The notes under the pieces: model-generated
Database searches by the model: none
What the model saw: only the letters and a program-made list of their open reading frames with translations
Told to the model about the DNA's origin: nothing
In this document: piece by piece, positions 14,142 to 24,615 of the stretch
Layout of the letters: each line of letters begins with the position of its first letter
Position numbering within the stretch: the first letter of the stretch is position 1
DNA from: Emergomyces orientalis
Taxonomy: Eukaryota; Ascomycota; Eurotiomycetes; Onygenales; Ajellomycetaceae
NCBI GenBank assembly: GCA_002110485.1
Contig: MOWL01000023.1
Coordinates: forward strand, 1,426,001-1,490,000
Direction: 5' to 3'
DNA length: 64,000 nucleotides
Position numbers and translations under genes: made by a program

Positions 14142-15026
14142 ATGGCTATCAATTCAGTAACATCGAAAACCCAAGTATTAACAATAAAAGGCCGCAGCTC
14201 TAGTAGCTTCGGGCAAGCCGACAGAACTAGGAAAGCTATACGAGTACATATTAGCCACGGAATACCCCAGCCTTACCCTTGAGCAGGAGCGCAGAATAGC
14301 TTCCCGGCTCAGCGATCTGCTCATGAAAGAATGGACACTTGTCGGCATCCCGAGCGTGCTGATGGCTGTCTCGTCGCTGGCGAGGGTGGAGAAATTTGTG
14401 ACAGCGGAGAATACTGGGTTGGAGGCGAGAAGGTACGTTAATTAATATATATGTATACAATATATTATTTCATTTATTTTGGCGTTTTATTTGGTATGCT
14501 GGCTTTTTGATTAATTCTATATTGTTCTACACTACTTTACGTATGCTCAGAAATGTAAAGGTAGTGGGGGCGGTGGTGACTGCAATCAAAATATGCAATG
14601 CTATGGAGAGCAAGTAAGCTAAATTACGCACTGGACAGGGTAAACATCGACTTAGATAAAAGCATCACGGAACGCGGCACGAAATTCATCCAACTTCTCT
14701 ACAAGCAAAACCTCGAGCCTATATTTGACACCTGGGGGTCATACAAGGAAGAATTTGCCTGGCTGGAAAAGAGTGTCATCTACGGGATCTTCTTGGCCGA
14801 CCAGACGGTGCTATCGGAGCTGGAAACGCTACTAGTCACGCTGCCCTCAATAATGTGCCAGGGCTGGCCAGGCCCAGCACTGTGGCATCTCCGAGGCCTG
14901 AGGAGACTTGGCCGGAGCGTGGAGGATGTTGAGAAGGTGCAGCAGGCGGTGGAGGCCGTTGCCGTTTGGTCTGGAAAATCAATTGAGGGCTGGCCAAGGG
15001 TCACAGATATCAAAGATAAGATATAA
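14142..15026 (+). CDS. AhpD / carboxymuconolactone-decarboxylase-like protein
   Basis: Fungal member of the AhpD-like all-helical fold, function unproven. Two long exons are clear: open from 14188 (used from 14191) to 14432, and 14639-15026, joined by a 206-nt intron (GTACGT to GGACAG). Visible: KLYEYILATEYPS, SDLLMKEWTLVGIP, ITERGTKF, EPIFDTWGSY, IYGIFLAD, IMCQG and WHLRGLRRLG, with a C-terminal VEAVAVWSGKSIEGWPR. The Cys in IMCQG and His in WHLRG sit where the redox or acid-base residues of the family lie. No CxxC is present. The start is uncertain: an ATG at 14142 fits only with an exceptionally short 34-nt intron (14157-14190), giving 214 aa. Otherwise the first exon lies elsewhere or is broken. 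Confidence 0.7.
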
Positions 15027-15424
15027 AACTTATTCATCTTTAAGACTCTTCGTTTCGATTTTCGTCTGGGCGCAAGTAGAATCATGCATGAATTTCAGTT
15101 ATATAGATACAGGTTTGGGGTGAAGCATCTGTAAGGCGATGCTGATATCCCAGTTATATATACAGTTGAGAATTCTCGTCGCCTGCGTGTTTGAGCGTGT
15201 ATTTCGCTCACTTGCATCACGCCATGTTTAGACATGCAAACAGGTTTCTGCTTTTGCTGCAATGCTCAAATTCGCTTTTATACGGTCAAAATGTAGGCAC
15301 ATTTAGTCAGTCCATCACGATTCGTGTTCATTTTGTCCCGGAAATGACAAGCTGTTTCTGAACTTCCGCCAATTGTCAAAGGTCCCATATGGCCAGATGT
15401 AGGGTGTGTTTTCCAACGACTAAC
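15027..15424. other. Convergent 3' intergenic region
   Basis: Shared 3' flank between the AhpD-like gene (+) and TIM21 (-). No open frame or repeat of note. Presumably holds both polyadenylation regions. Confidence 0.5.
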
Positions 15425-16400
15425 TTAACGCCATTGTATTCCAAATATTTTCGTTGCAGTTTTCTTCGCTGCACTTTTGGTTGCCTCGGCATTTTCGAGA
15501 TAATATCGTTGGTGGCCTATATACCTAGTCAGGGAAAATTCAGTATTTTCATCTAGGGATTCCTCGGGCATACCTTTAACGTCCAAGGCCAGAATATTAT
15601 ATTCAAATTCGCGTGTTTCAGGGTTCTTTATCAGATGGACGCTCACAACTCCGTCATTGCGTGGGCCACTGACCTTGAAACAGAGAGGAAATAATTAATG
15701 TCGGTAGATGGATTTTCACAGAGGGAAAAAATAAATGACTGACTTACATTGAAATTCATTCTCATATGTTCCCGGCCGATTCGGTCTTTTTCCACGGTGG
15801 TTCTGGTATACCGGTCAGCTACTGTGGTAAGAAAAATTTCCAGCTGGAGGTCACTCACGCGATAGGCCTATTTCTAGTCCATTTATTCCACGAAGTCTCA
15901 CCATAAGCCCTTATCTTCTTGCTATCTCCTAGCAGTTCTATGCATCTTGGATCTTCCTTAACCCGGTCGACGGCACGATTGAAATTCCGGGTTTTACTGT
16001 CCGGCGCGAAAACTTCCTTGTAAAGCAAAGTAAACACCGTACCCTAAGCGCAAAGTCACTACAATGCTCAAGACACTAAAAAACCGTTTTAAGGTGGAAT
16101 AATGCGCACCGTCATCACGGCCCCAATAACGATGATAAGGAAATTTGCAGATTGTTGGGTTGCGCGAGCCGCCTTCTCTCTTTTAGAAAGCTCCCCCCAC
16201 TGTACACGGCCATCGTCGCTGGTGACGGTTATTTGTTTTCTCGCCTGGCTGGAATTTGATGATGACGACGTCCCGCCCAAACTGTTCTGAGTTGCATAAT
16301 ATCGAGAAAGTGTTCGCCATTGTCTGAGTGGATGCTTTATAGCGGGGTTTGCGGCGGAGAGGGTGCGGAGACCATATCGGGTTCGGAGGGCGGAAGTCAT
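15425..16400 (-). CDS. TIM21: Mitochondrial import inner membrane translocase subunit Tim21
   Basis: Tim21 tethers the TIM23 presequence translocase to the TOM complex and to respiratory supercomplexes. Five exons: 16400-16110, 16043-15859, 15802-15748, 15673-15574 and 15516-15425, giving 240 aa. The N-terminus is Arg/Ser-rich without acidic residues, as in a matrix presequence. One membrane span follows (NFLIIVIGAVMT and the next exon). The intermembrane-space domain starts with EVFAPDSKTRNFNRAVDR, then ELLGDSKKIRAYGE, WNKWTRNRPIA, and ends RYYLENAE and IFGIQWR. The donor of intron 1 (GTGCGC) is unusual; the intron 2 acceptor was chosen because nearer AG sites give stops. Divergent with the ARF-GAP gene, sharing a 386-bp promoter. 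Family secure. Confidence 0.93.
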
Positions 16401-16786
16401 GGCTGGGGTTGATTAGTGCTCAAAAACCTGCATCAGGGCGAGCGGAAGAGTATATCGCGAGGAATTAGGCAATATCGAATTTGCTATAAACCATCCAGTT
16501 CGCTAAATGGCTCTTTGTTTGCCAGCTTGTCACTGCTCATCCTTCGTTGCTTTCATATTGTCCTGTTTTGCAAGCTTGGAACAGCGGCTAAATCATGCAC
16601 AAGATTAGTCAGACAGCGCTTATCGCGCCTACTTACGCTTGTTCACGATCCTTTCTTGAGGTTTGGAACCACGCTGGCCGTTCTGCGCCGACTACAACAT
16701 CCTCCGTCCGCCAGACAGCGAAGCACTTATTTGATCTCTTTCTGCAACGTCTGTCTCAACGAGGCCCCCCTGTACCACTACTCACA
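16401..16786. promoter_or_regulatory. Bidirectional promoter region, TIM21 / ARF-GAP
   Basis: The 386 bp between the two start codons must hold both 5' leaders and promoters. No canonical TATA or strong palindrome stands out. Confidence 0.5.
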
Positions 16787-18625
16787 ATGAGTGCGACAAA
16801 GACCCAGTCCCAGAAAATTTTCGAAAAACTAAAATCCAAGCCCGCAAATAAAGTGAGTTCACCGCCAGAGCCCCTTTCCTTTCCTCTTGCGACTCATGTT
16901 GACCGGTGCAGATATGTTTTGACTGTGGCACCAACAATCCCACCTGGTCCTCGGTTCCGTTTGGTATCTATTTATGTCTGGACTGCTCGTCTAACCATCG
17001 AAACCTTGGTGTTCACATTTCCTTTGTTCGCTCAACTAACCTTGATCGTGCGTCTACGGCCCCATGACCCCGTGGTGGTATGGACTTTGATGTTGCGATT
17101 GCTGACGATGGATATAGAATGGCAATGGGAGCAATTACGGGTCATGAAAGTAGGAGGAAATGAGTCCGCGACGAAATATTTCCAGTCACATGGCGGAACC
17201 GCCGCTTTGGCCAGCAAGGACCCCAAAGTTAAATACACGTCCAATGCAGCAGTGAAATATAAGGAAGAGCTGAAAAGAAGAGCACAGCTGGATGCACAAG
17301 AGTACGTTACTTTTAACAAACATGTGCTGCGCTAAATTATCTTATTCTAATGAATTCTGCTATCCCTTAGGTACCCGAACGAAGTTGTCGTCACAGATGC
17401 CGGGCCAGCGTCTACCTCTGACGGAGCCTCCACACCCGCAGGCGAAGGCGAAGATGATTTCTTCTCGTCTTGGGATAAGCCAGCCATCAAACGGCCAAGC
17501 AACCCTCCCTCACGAACAGCCACCCCACCTGTGGTCAGCCGGACCAGTTCCCCGTTCCTCAGCGCGGGCGCTAACGGTAATGGAACTGCCCGACCAAAAT
17601 CCCCCCTCTCCGGCTCTGACGACAAGGCTGCAGCATCGTCCCCACCAGTGGCTGTTCGGTCAAATCCTGCGGTTCGCAAGGCAGCCGCTGCTGGCGCCAA
17701 GAAGGGAAGTGTATTGGGGTCGAAAAAGGCTCCGAAATTGGGCGCCAAAAAAATTACCACCTCCGATGCCATAGACTTTGAGGAAGCGGAGAAAAGGGCA
17801 AAGGAAGAGGCCGAGCGAATTGCGAAGCTGGGATATGATCCCGAGGCGGAGAAGGCTGCAGCTGAAGCGAAGAAAACTGGGTCTTCGGCCACAAAAATCG
17901 CTTCCCCGACTCCAATCAGTCCCGCCAGGGGTAGCTTTGGAGCTACCCGGAGTCATGAAAGGAGCTCCAGCGACATTGAGCGCCTTGGTATGGGTATGGG
18001 TCGTCTTGGATTTGGCCAAGTTGGCACTGGGCCGAAAGCCCCTGCCCCTAAGAAGCTGGGCTTTGGAGCCACTGCTGCTTCCAAGGCTGCCGATGGTGAG
18101 TGGCCATCGATATCTACAGGGAGCTTGCGTATCTATACTAACTATCTTCTGTTACCTATTTAGACGAGGAATTAGAATATGCCAGACAGAAATTCGGCAG
18201 CCAGAAGGGTATCTCCTCCGACGAATTCTTTGGTCGCGATCAATTTGACCCAACGACCCAGGCCGAGGCCAAGAGCCGCCTTTCAAATTTCGAAGGTGCG
18301 ACGTCTATCTCTAGCAATGCTTATTTCGGCCGTCCCGAAGATGATCTGCCGGCTACCGACGAGTACGGTAATTATGACGATCTGGAAAGCGCAGCGAAAG
18401 ACTTTGTGCGACGATTCGGAATTACGGCGGGTGATGACCTGGAGAATTTGACGCAGGTTCTTGGTGAGGGTGCGGTCAAGTTGCAAGGTGGGTTTCCTTT
18501 TCTCCTTGTTACCTTCGTTGCTTATTTACTTGTAATTCCCTTTCTCCCGTAAGGTTAGATTTCAGTGAGCTAACTTATAGTATGCATGTGTTGTAGGAGC
18601 CATTCGGAACTATCTCAACAGTTAG
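16787..18625 (+). CDS. GLO3: ADP-ribosylation factor GTPase-activating protein, Glo3/ArfGAP2-3 type
   Basis: Stimulates GTP hydrolysis on Arf1 during COPI vesicle cycling at the Golgi. Six exons: 16787-16852, 16912-17047, 17118-17301, 17371-18095, 18164-18487 and 18597-18625, giving 487 aa. The ArfGAP zinc finger follows C-x2-C-x16-C-x2-C (CFDC ... CLDC) at about residues 24-46, with the Arg finger in NHRNLGVHISF and then WQWEQLRVMKVGGN. The middle is an Ala/Lys/Ser/Pro-rich, low-complexity region. Near the C-terminus are two copies of the Glo3 signature, GISSDEFFGR and SISSNAYFGR, which distinguish this subfamily from Gcs1/Age2. The last exon codes for only nine residues (AIRNYLNS region). 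Family secure; intron ends checked for phase. Confidence 0.93.
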
Positions 18626-19319
18626 ATTGATATATGCATGGCTTGGTTTTCTTTCATCTTTTCAGCATACAAGGATGCGGAGATCTTTTTCCTCATTAAT
18701 TTAAACCTTTTATTTGAACACTTTCCTTTCAATTCTTTTGGTTTGATGATGAGGGTCTAGCGGGAAGATTTACAAAGTGTGAACACGGGCAGATTCAACG
18801 AAGACGCTGGAGGCGGAATAAAGACGACGATGATGACGACGACGCCAACATATGGCTGGCCACGATGGGAGCGACGAACATTAAATAATATGGCGAAAGT
18901 AGAATACCAAATCTGTGTTTTGTTTGTTTTTCTGCGTCGGCATTTTTCTTCTGTTGTTCTTGTAGGTAGGTTAGTTACGCCAGTCGAAATCAATTCTGAA
19001 AAAAAGTTGAATTTTTTAGCAATCCATCAGCTTCTTGTACACCTTTATGATGAGTCCCCCCAGTATTAACAAAATGGGTAATGGACGCTGTTCAAAGCTC
19101 CGTACAAGTAAAGTGTAACGCCTTGTATAGTATTTTACATAAAAGCAGATAACAAAGGCGGCAGCATCACATCAATCCATACACCAGTACGGCCTACAAT
19201 ACATGACGTTGAAATGTGAAAAAGGCCACATCAGAACGAACATTTTGTTGAACAGTGGCAAAAGGAAGCGAGTTGCCAGAAACGGGCAAAACCTCCCCCA
19301 TCCCTCAGATCCATTCCAC
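18626..19319. other. Convergent 3' intergenic region
   Basis: Lies between the 3' ends of the ARF-GAP (+) and the folate enzyme (-). It is T-rich after 18640, and a GAC/GATGAC-rich patch lies at 18820-18850. No supported gene. Confidence 0.5.
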
Positions 19320-21411
19320 TCAATCACCATCTCGATAAATCGCATCCGCCATCTTCACCACATGGCTCATCTCCTTCATATCATGGACCCTCACCACATC
19401 CGCTCCACCACCAACTGCTGCAGTAACCGCTGCTGCCGTACCCCAACCTCTCTCATCCGGCTTCGTAACGCCAGTAATACGCCCGACGAACCCTTTCCGA
19501 CTCGTCCCCACCAGCCACGGAAAATAACTCAACCCTTCAAGCCCTTCCTTCAGATAATGCATATTCTTCAGCAAGTCTAAATTCTGCGCTTGGTTCTTCG
19601 CGAAGCCAATTCCAGGGTCAAGAATGATCCGCCAGCGCCGCACGCCAGCGTTTTCCGCAATTCTGACTCTCTCAATGAGTTCGTTGGCAACGCCGTCAAC
19701 GACACCGCTGCCGCTGCCGCTGCTATGGCCATGACCATACGCGCTATAATCGGTAAGTTTCGTCATTGTCTGCGGCGTGCCGCGCATGTGCATGAGTATT
19801 ACCGTTTTCTGGAGTTTCGCCATCGTAGCAAGCATGTTGGTGTCCATGGAGCCCGCAGACACATCGTTGATGATATCTGCTCCTGCATTGACCGCCGCCT
19901 CCGCGACGGCGGCGCGGTACGTGTCGATGCTTATGGCGATCTTGTTGGCTTCAGGGAGGGAGCGGATGAGTCGTATGGCAGGGATAACTCGGGAGAGTTC
20001 CTCCTTTTCGGTCACGGGGGCACAGTCGGGGCGGGTGCTTTCGCCTCCTACATCGATTATGGTTGCACCATTACAAATGAAGGTGTGGATGGTCTCGGTG
20101 AGGGCGGCTATGTTTGTGGGCGAGTGTTGTCCACCGTCCGAGAACGAGTCTGGGGTTATGTTTAGGACGGCCATAAGATGTGTTGTACGTTTGGGGTCGG
20201 AGGGGCTAAGGGGCGGTAGGTTGGCGGATAGGGGAGTTATGGCAACGGGGGTGGAAGGGCGAAGGGAGTCAAGATATGATTGATAGGAAAGGGCTGTGTC
20301 AGAGAGTGGAGGAGATTCGTTAGGTATTAGTCTATACTTGTGTTAGTAGGGCGCGAACTCCACCATCATTGTCCTAGGGCAGGGTTTGAACCGTACTGGC
20401 AAAGAGGTCGCAAGACAAATTCCCTTTCCAGCATGAGTTTGTGGGGTATGTCTAATCGAGGGTCGGAGAATTTTAAACGATTGTACAGCAATATATCAAG
20501 ATCTATGGTACGGGGCCCTTTGTCTATAATTTTGCGTCTTCCCATTTCGGTCTCGATTGACTGGAGGGTGTTTAATAAAGCCATAGGGCCCATTGTCGTT
20601 TCGATCTACGCCCGTGGTCAGAACATCTAACTAAAGCCGTAACATCAAAATCTGGGAGACGTCAATAACTAACCTCACAGACACCATTGACAAATTTCTC
20701 TTGGTCTGTCACATACATAGGTGCCGTCTCGAAGAGGCTACTAGTCCGAATGATTCTGATGTCACGAGCTTCCATTTCTCGACAGGCTTGCTCGATCATA
20801 GCGATGCGGTCCCCCATATTGCTTCCCAAAGCGATGAACGCCCGACATGGCGACAGACCAGGCACGGATGTAGATGTGCCAGCTCCGGGTGCTGAAGAGC
20901 TAGAGTAACTCCGACGACGATTCATCACGGGTAAAGTGAAGCTACCGTTCTCGTGTTTCCTAATGCAATGCTTTGTAACTTGACCAAATTGTTCTCTTCC
21001 TACATTTTGCGGCACCAGCTGGTCACTACGTCCCGGTGAGAGACAGTACTGGGAGAAAAACCGCCTGGAATCAAATGCACCTTCCAATGGAGAAGATTTG
21101 TTGATGTGGCGATATCTGATGGGAGTAGAACCACCACGAGAAATCGCAGCACCCCGCGAACAGAATATTGGAGGCGCAGATTCACGACCACCGAGTTGTA
21201 CGGATTTCCTTTATCCCATAGTTAGCCAATTGAGTTAAATAAAAAAATTCATTCTCGAAAATCAATACCTTTGCTTTGCCTTTATACAAGGGATGTATGT
21301 CTGGCTGTGGAATAGTTTAACATGGATTTGCCTGGGTGAAAAGTGAGGGCGACAGAAGCTAGCTATGCTGCCAACACAGCAGTAAGGGTTCTTCTTTCGC
21401 ATATCTACCAT
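19320..21411 (-). CDS. FOL1: Folate synthesis enzyme: HPPK - dihydropteroate synthase fusion
   Basis: Makes dihydropteroate: HPPK pyrophosphorylates hydroxymethyl-dihydropterin and DHPS couples it to p-aminobenzoate (the sulfonamide target). Exons: 21411-21269, 21208-20674, 20605-20397 and 20331-19320, 632 aa. HPPK motifs: FIALGSNMGDR, RTSSLFETAPMYV and GPRTIDLDILLYN. DHPS motifs: LNITPDSFSDGG, DVGGESTRP, DIINDVSAG, LDPGIGFAKN and GTSRKGFVGRI. Intron 20396-20332 has a textbook CTAAC branch point. The dihydroneopterin aldolase domain that precedes HPPK in yeast Fol1 is not found. Instead there is a leader of over 100 basic, Ser-rich residues that may target mitochondria. The first exon is inferred from an open frame and a good donor GTATTG; an alternative start is the MNRRR methionine in exon 2. 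Confidence 0.9.
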
Positions 21412-22983
21412 CGAGCATGGCAAACACGGACGTGGTAATGCTCCAATTCTGATGTTCTTGTCGTCTCCACAAGATTTAAGATTGATTATGCGGTTATCCG
21501 GCGGCGGATGGCTCTTCGTTTAGCTTAAATGTTGTTGCTGACTCATTGAAAAATAAGCACCTAAAATAAAACGAACGTACGGAGTACACCAGATATTTTG
21601 ACAACCTACTGAGTAGATTCTCGCCAAATTTCTATATTTGACTGCATTTCAACAAGGTTTCTTCATAGTTAACGCTCAATTTATTGACTAAGTACAGAGG
21701 AGTTACTCGAAAGTCCCAAATTTAGATATATCTAGTAACTTACGCATGTTTATGAATCATGTCATGGTTTAGAAATATCTCCGACCCCGGGAGTATTTTG
21801 CTCTAACTACTAATGCGTGCGTATTCACAGCCAATTAGTTAATCAAAAGTTCCGAAAAGGTTCGGACCGAGTTGAGAGTTTCTCAAATACCTATCCCACA
21901 GAGGGGTATATGTAGAGTAGCCGGACCCGGGTCAAATTGTGAGACGGATGTCCATGAATCTCCATAACCATTTCAAGTCCATCCGTTAGTCCAATCCTAT
22001 TTGAACTACAACGATATATTATATCTTCATGTTCTTCTTCGTATTTCTGAGGCATTAGCCTGGATCTAGTCCGAATCCCTAATTCTAAACCTGAAAATGT
22101 TATGATGATTCAGTCATATCAAAAATGGCTACCAGTCTGGCCTACGTTCAACTTTCCTTGGCCCGCGCTTTGAGTGTCTCCGCTCAGCGGCTCCGGAGTA
22201 TATTTACGAAAAGGTGTTCGCCGTTTTGATAACCAACATGAGTCGAATGATACCTTGTTTTGCTTTTGGGAAATATTTTAGCCTACGAAAATGATCCGCC
22301 ACGCAGCATAGAACCTTGGAACTGTAATATACTATATTGAGTTCTGGACGGAAGCGAAATCCCCCCAGTGTCAAGAACAATAGTTTTGCGCTCCTATTGT
22401 TCTTAAAATCCTACTTTTTTTGTTTTATTTTAGCACTGCGATCCTCGTTTCTATCCCATCTCTCAAACTTCTTTTCCTAACAGTTCCACCTCGAGAATAT
22501 TCGGAGGACCGACGTGAACCGAGCAAATAATACCATTGAAGAGCCAGATCGATGCTAGCATTTGAGAGGAGCTCTACTTATACATATACCCCATTTATTT
22601 TCTGGATCAATACCATTTTCCACAAGTCGTATCCAATTCTCCTCAGGTCAACAATCCCAATAACGCCGAAAACAAGCAAAAAGAAGAGAAAAATCAAGAG
22701 CAAGGGAAAAACAAAAAAATATTCAAGGACATGAAGATTCACTATATATTAAGCCCTGGTAGACCGTCCGATGGCGCCCAGGGCGATCCCATCGGAATAG
22801 CGGCAACATCTAAAAAAACAGAAAAATCGTATAGGGGCAGGGTATGTTCATCAAGTCAGTAATCTTCAGATCGTTATATACATGTTCACGTCAGCTAATA
22901 TATGCAGTATACAAACTCAAACGCTCCCGTCGTCGGTCGTTTTAATGTTAAAAATAAAAGCACAATATCGACCATAACTCATC
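21412..22983. other. Intergenic, no gene seen
   Basis: Upstream of the folate gene and downstream of the PLP-enzyme gene. Searched on both strands for an aldolase (FolB) domain without success. An open frame of 60 codons at 22552-22734 is Lys/Thr-rich and probably chance. Confidence 0.5.
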
Positions 22984-24615
22984 TCAGCAATGCAACCGCG
23001 GAACAAGTTTTTCATCTACCGGAACGGTGTCAATGAAGGTGCGGGCAAATTGAACAAATCGATAAACATCGGCAAAGTTGGACATCAGCCCAAGTGAGAC
23101 GCGGATGCCACCACCAGTGGGCATTCCCATATCATCCAAGAAGTCATCCCAGCCTTTTTTATGGCCATTCTGCATCTCCATTTCCGCCTCACCATTGAAA
23201 GCGTTAACTAGGACTGGTTGTATAAGGCGAAAAGCAGCTTCTCCGGCACCGGGGTTGCAGAAGCAGCCTGTCCGCAAGGAAATATGAGCTGCAGACGAAA
23301 GCTTCTCGACTATGCGCTCATCAACCACTTTGCCCGTGGGTGTTATGAAGTTGAATGTAAGGGTCCCGCCGCGTCGATGCGTGTTGGGCGCTCCATAAAG
23401 CTTCACGACCGCACTACCATCGGAGTGACGGAGGGCGAGCATCTCTTTAATCAACCAGTCCATTAGGCACACAACGCGCTCGTGGATGGTTTCCATGCCG
23501 ATACTTGTCAAATGATTAAGGCCAATGTGTACGGCTGGGAGGTTCAGGTAGTTGATTGTACCATCCTCGAATGCTTCATGTCCCTCCAGGAGCACATGTC
23601 CATCGGCCTGGACTGAACTGCCCCAGACAGTGCCGCCAGCAAACCATGGCCTCTCTAAACGAGCTAATGCTTCCTTACGGGCAATTAGACAGCCAGCACC
23701 AGTCGGATACCCAAACATCTTGTAGAAGGAGAGGGGTACAAAATCAGGATGCCAGCGGGAGAGATCCAAGCGATTCGTTGGGACAAAAGCAGCAGCATCG
23801 AGCATAACATCACACCCTTGTTCGTGGGCCTTGTCGATCCATTCGAGTGGATGTTGAGTACCAGAGAAGTTCGACTGGGCGGGATATATAAAAAGGCGGG
23901 GGTTGCTAATTTTCTCATCCTTGGGCAAAAGTGCATTTTCCATCACTGACTCGTCCGCGCGCAACTCCGGCGATGTCACTGGAATGTATGAGATTGTGGC
24001 ACCCTTGGAGCGAGCATATTCACGAATCCCATGCGCAGAATTATGGTTGTCCCATAACAATATGACCTCAGCACCTGGACAGAAGGGGAATGATTCACCA
24101 ACTAATTTCATGGCAGCAGATGCGTTAGGTGTGAAGATAACGGTATATTCATCAGGGGAGGCCTTGAAGAAAGACAACACAAGCGATCGGGCTTGCTCGT
24201 CCAAATCCGTGATGGCACTAGAGGTTGGGTTGAGCGAATGTGGATTCCCAAAGATATTGCGGGCAAGAAGCTCATGATGCGCCCGCAGCTGAGAGTCGGC
24301 ATAGAGTCCTCCGCCTGTATAGTCCAAATAGATGTGGCCCTCTCTGTCAAGGGTTGGGTAATCTGTTGCACGCAGGTGGTCTATTTTGGTGGTGTCGTTG
24401 AATGTTGGATTTGATTTTCGAAATAGGCGCTCTGCCTTATCCAGGGATTTTTGTTTGCGTTTCTTAATCAGAGCCCTAAATTTCTTCTTTCGAGGTAATT
24501 TCGGTGGTGATGGTGAAAAGTGAGAAGCGGAAACGAGGAGTTTCCTCCCCCGCCTTCTGACAGCGTCGCCCAACTCATTCGTTTGAGTCGCAAAGACACT
24601 AGCGCAAGAGCCCAT
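22984..24615 (-). CDS. Class V aminotransferase, molybdenum-cofactor-sulfurase-like
   Basis: Single-exon gene, 543 aa, PLP-dependent fold type I of the NifS / Moco-sulfurase N-domain group. Visible: YLDYTGGGLYADSQ near residue 97, GNPHSLNPTS, FTPNASAAMKLVGESFPF, SNFSGTQHPLEWI, the aspartate block CDVMLDAAAFVPTNRLDL, and the Schiff-base lysine in PLSFYKMFGYPTGAG. Near the end comes SLRTGCFCNPGAGE, the cysteine-bearing motif typical of Moco sulfurases. There is no C-terminal MOSC domain, so it is not a full-length Moco sulfurase; a cysteine or selenocysteine lyase-like activity is possible. The N-terminus MGSCASV matches an N-myristoylation and palmitoylation signal, followed by a strongly basic stretch, which suggests membrane attachment. 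No intron is needed. Confidence 0.88.
   Translation of the reverse strand: MGSCASVFATQTNELGDAVRRRGRKLLVSASHFSPSPPKLPRKKKFRALIKKRKQKSLDKAERLFRKSNPTFNDTTKIDHLRATDYPTLDREGHIYLDYTGGGLYADSQLRAHHELLARNIFGNPHSLNPTSSAITDLDEQARSLVLSFFKASPDEYTVIFTPNASAAMKLVGESFPFCPGAEVILLWDNHNSAHGIREYARSKGATISYIPVTSPELRADESVMENALLPKDEKISNPRLFIYPAQSNFSGTQHPLEWIDKAHEQGCDVMLDAAAFVPTNRLDLSRWHPDFVPLSFYKMFGYPTGAGCLIARKEALARLERPWFAGGTVWGSSVQADGHVLLEGHEAFEDGTINYLNLPAVHIGLNHLTSIGMETIHERVVCLMDWLIKEMLALRHSDGSAVVKLYGAPNTHRRGGTLTFNFITPTGKVVDERIVEKLSSAAHISLRTGCFCNPGAGEAAFRLIQPVLVNAFNGEAEMEMQNGHKKGWDDFLDDMGMPTGGGIRVSLGLMSNFADVYRFVQFARTFIDTVPVDEKLVPRLHC

Noticed and set aside
17347..17892. 181-codon open frame on the minus strand
   Set aside because: It is the Ala/Ser-rich shadow of the ARF-GAP exon 17371-18095, whose frame has family motifs on the other strand.
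19590..20165. 191-codon plus-strand open frame
   Set aside because: Antisense to the DHPS domain, which carries all catalytic motifs.
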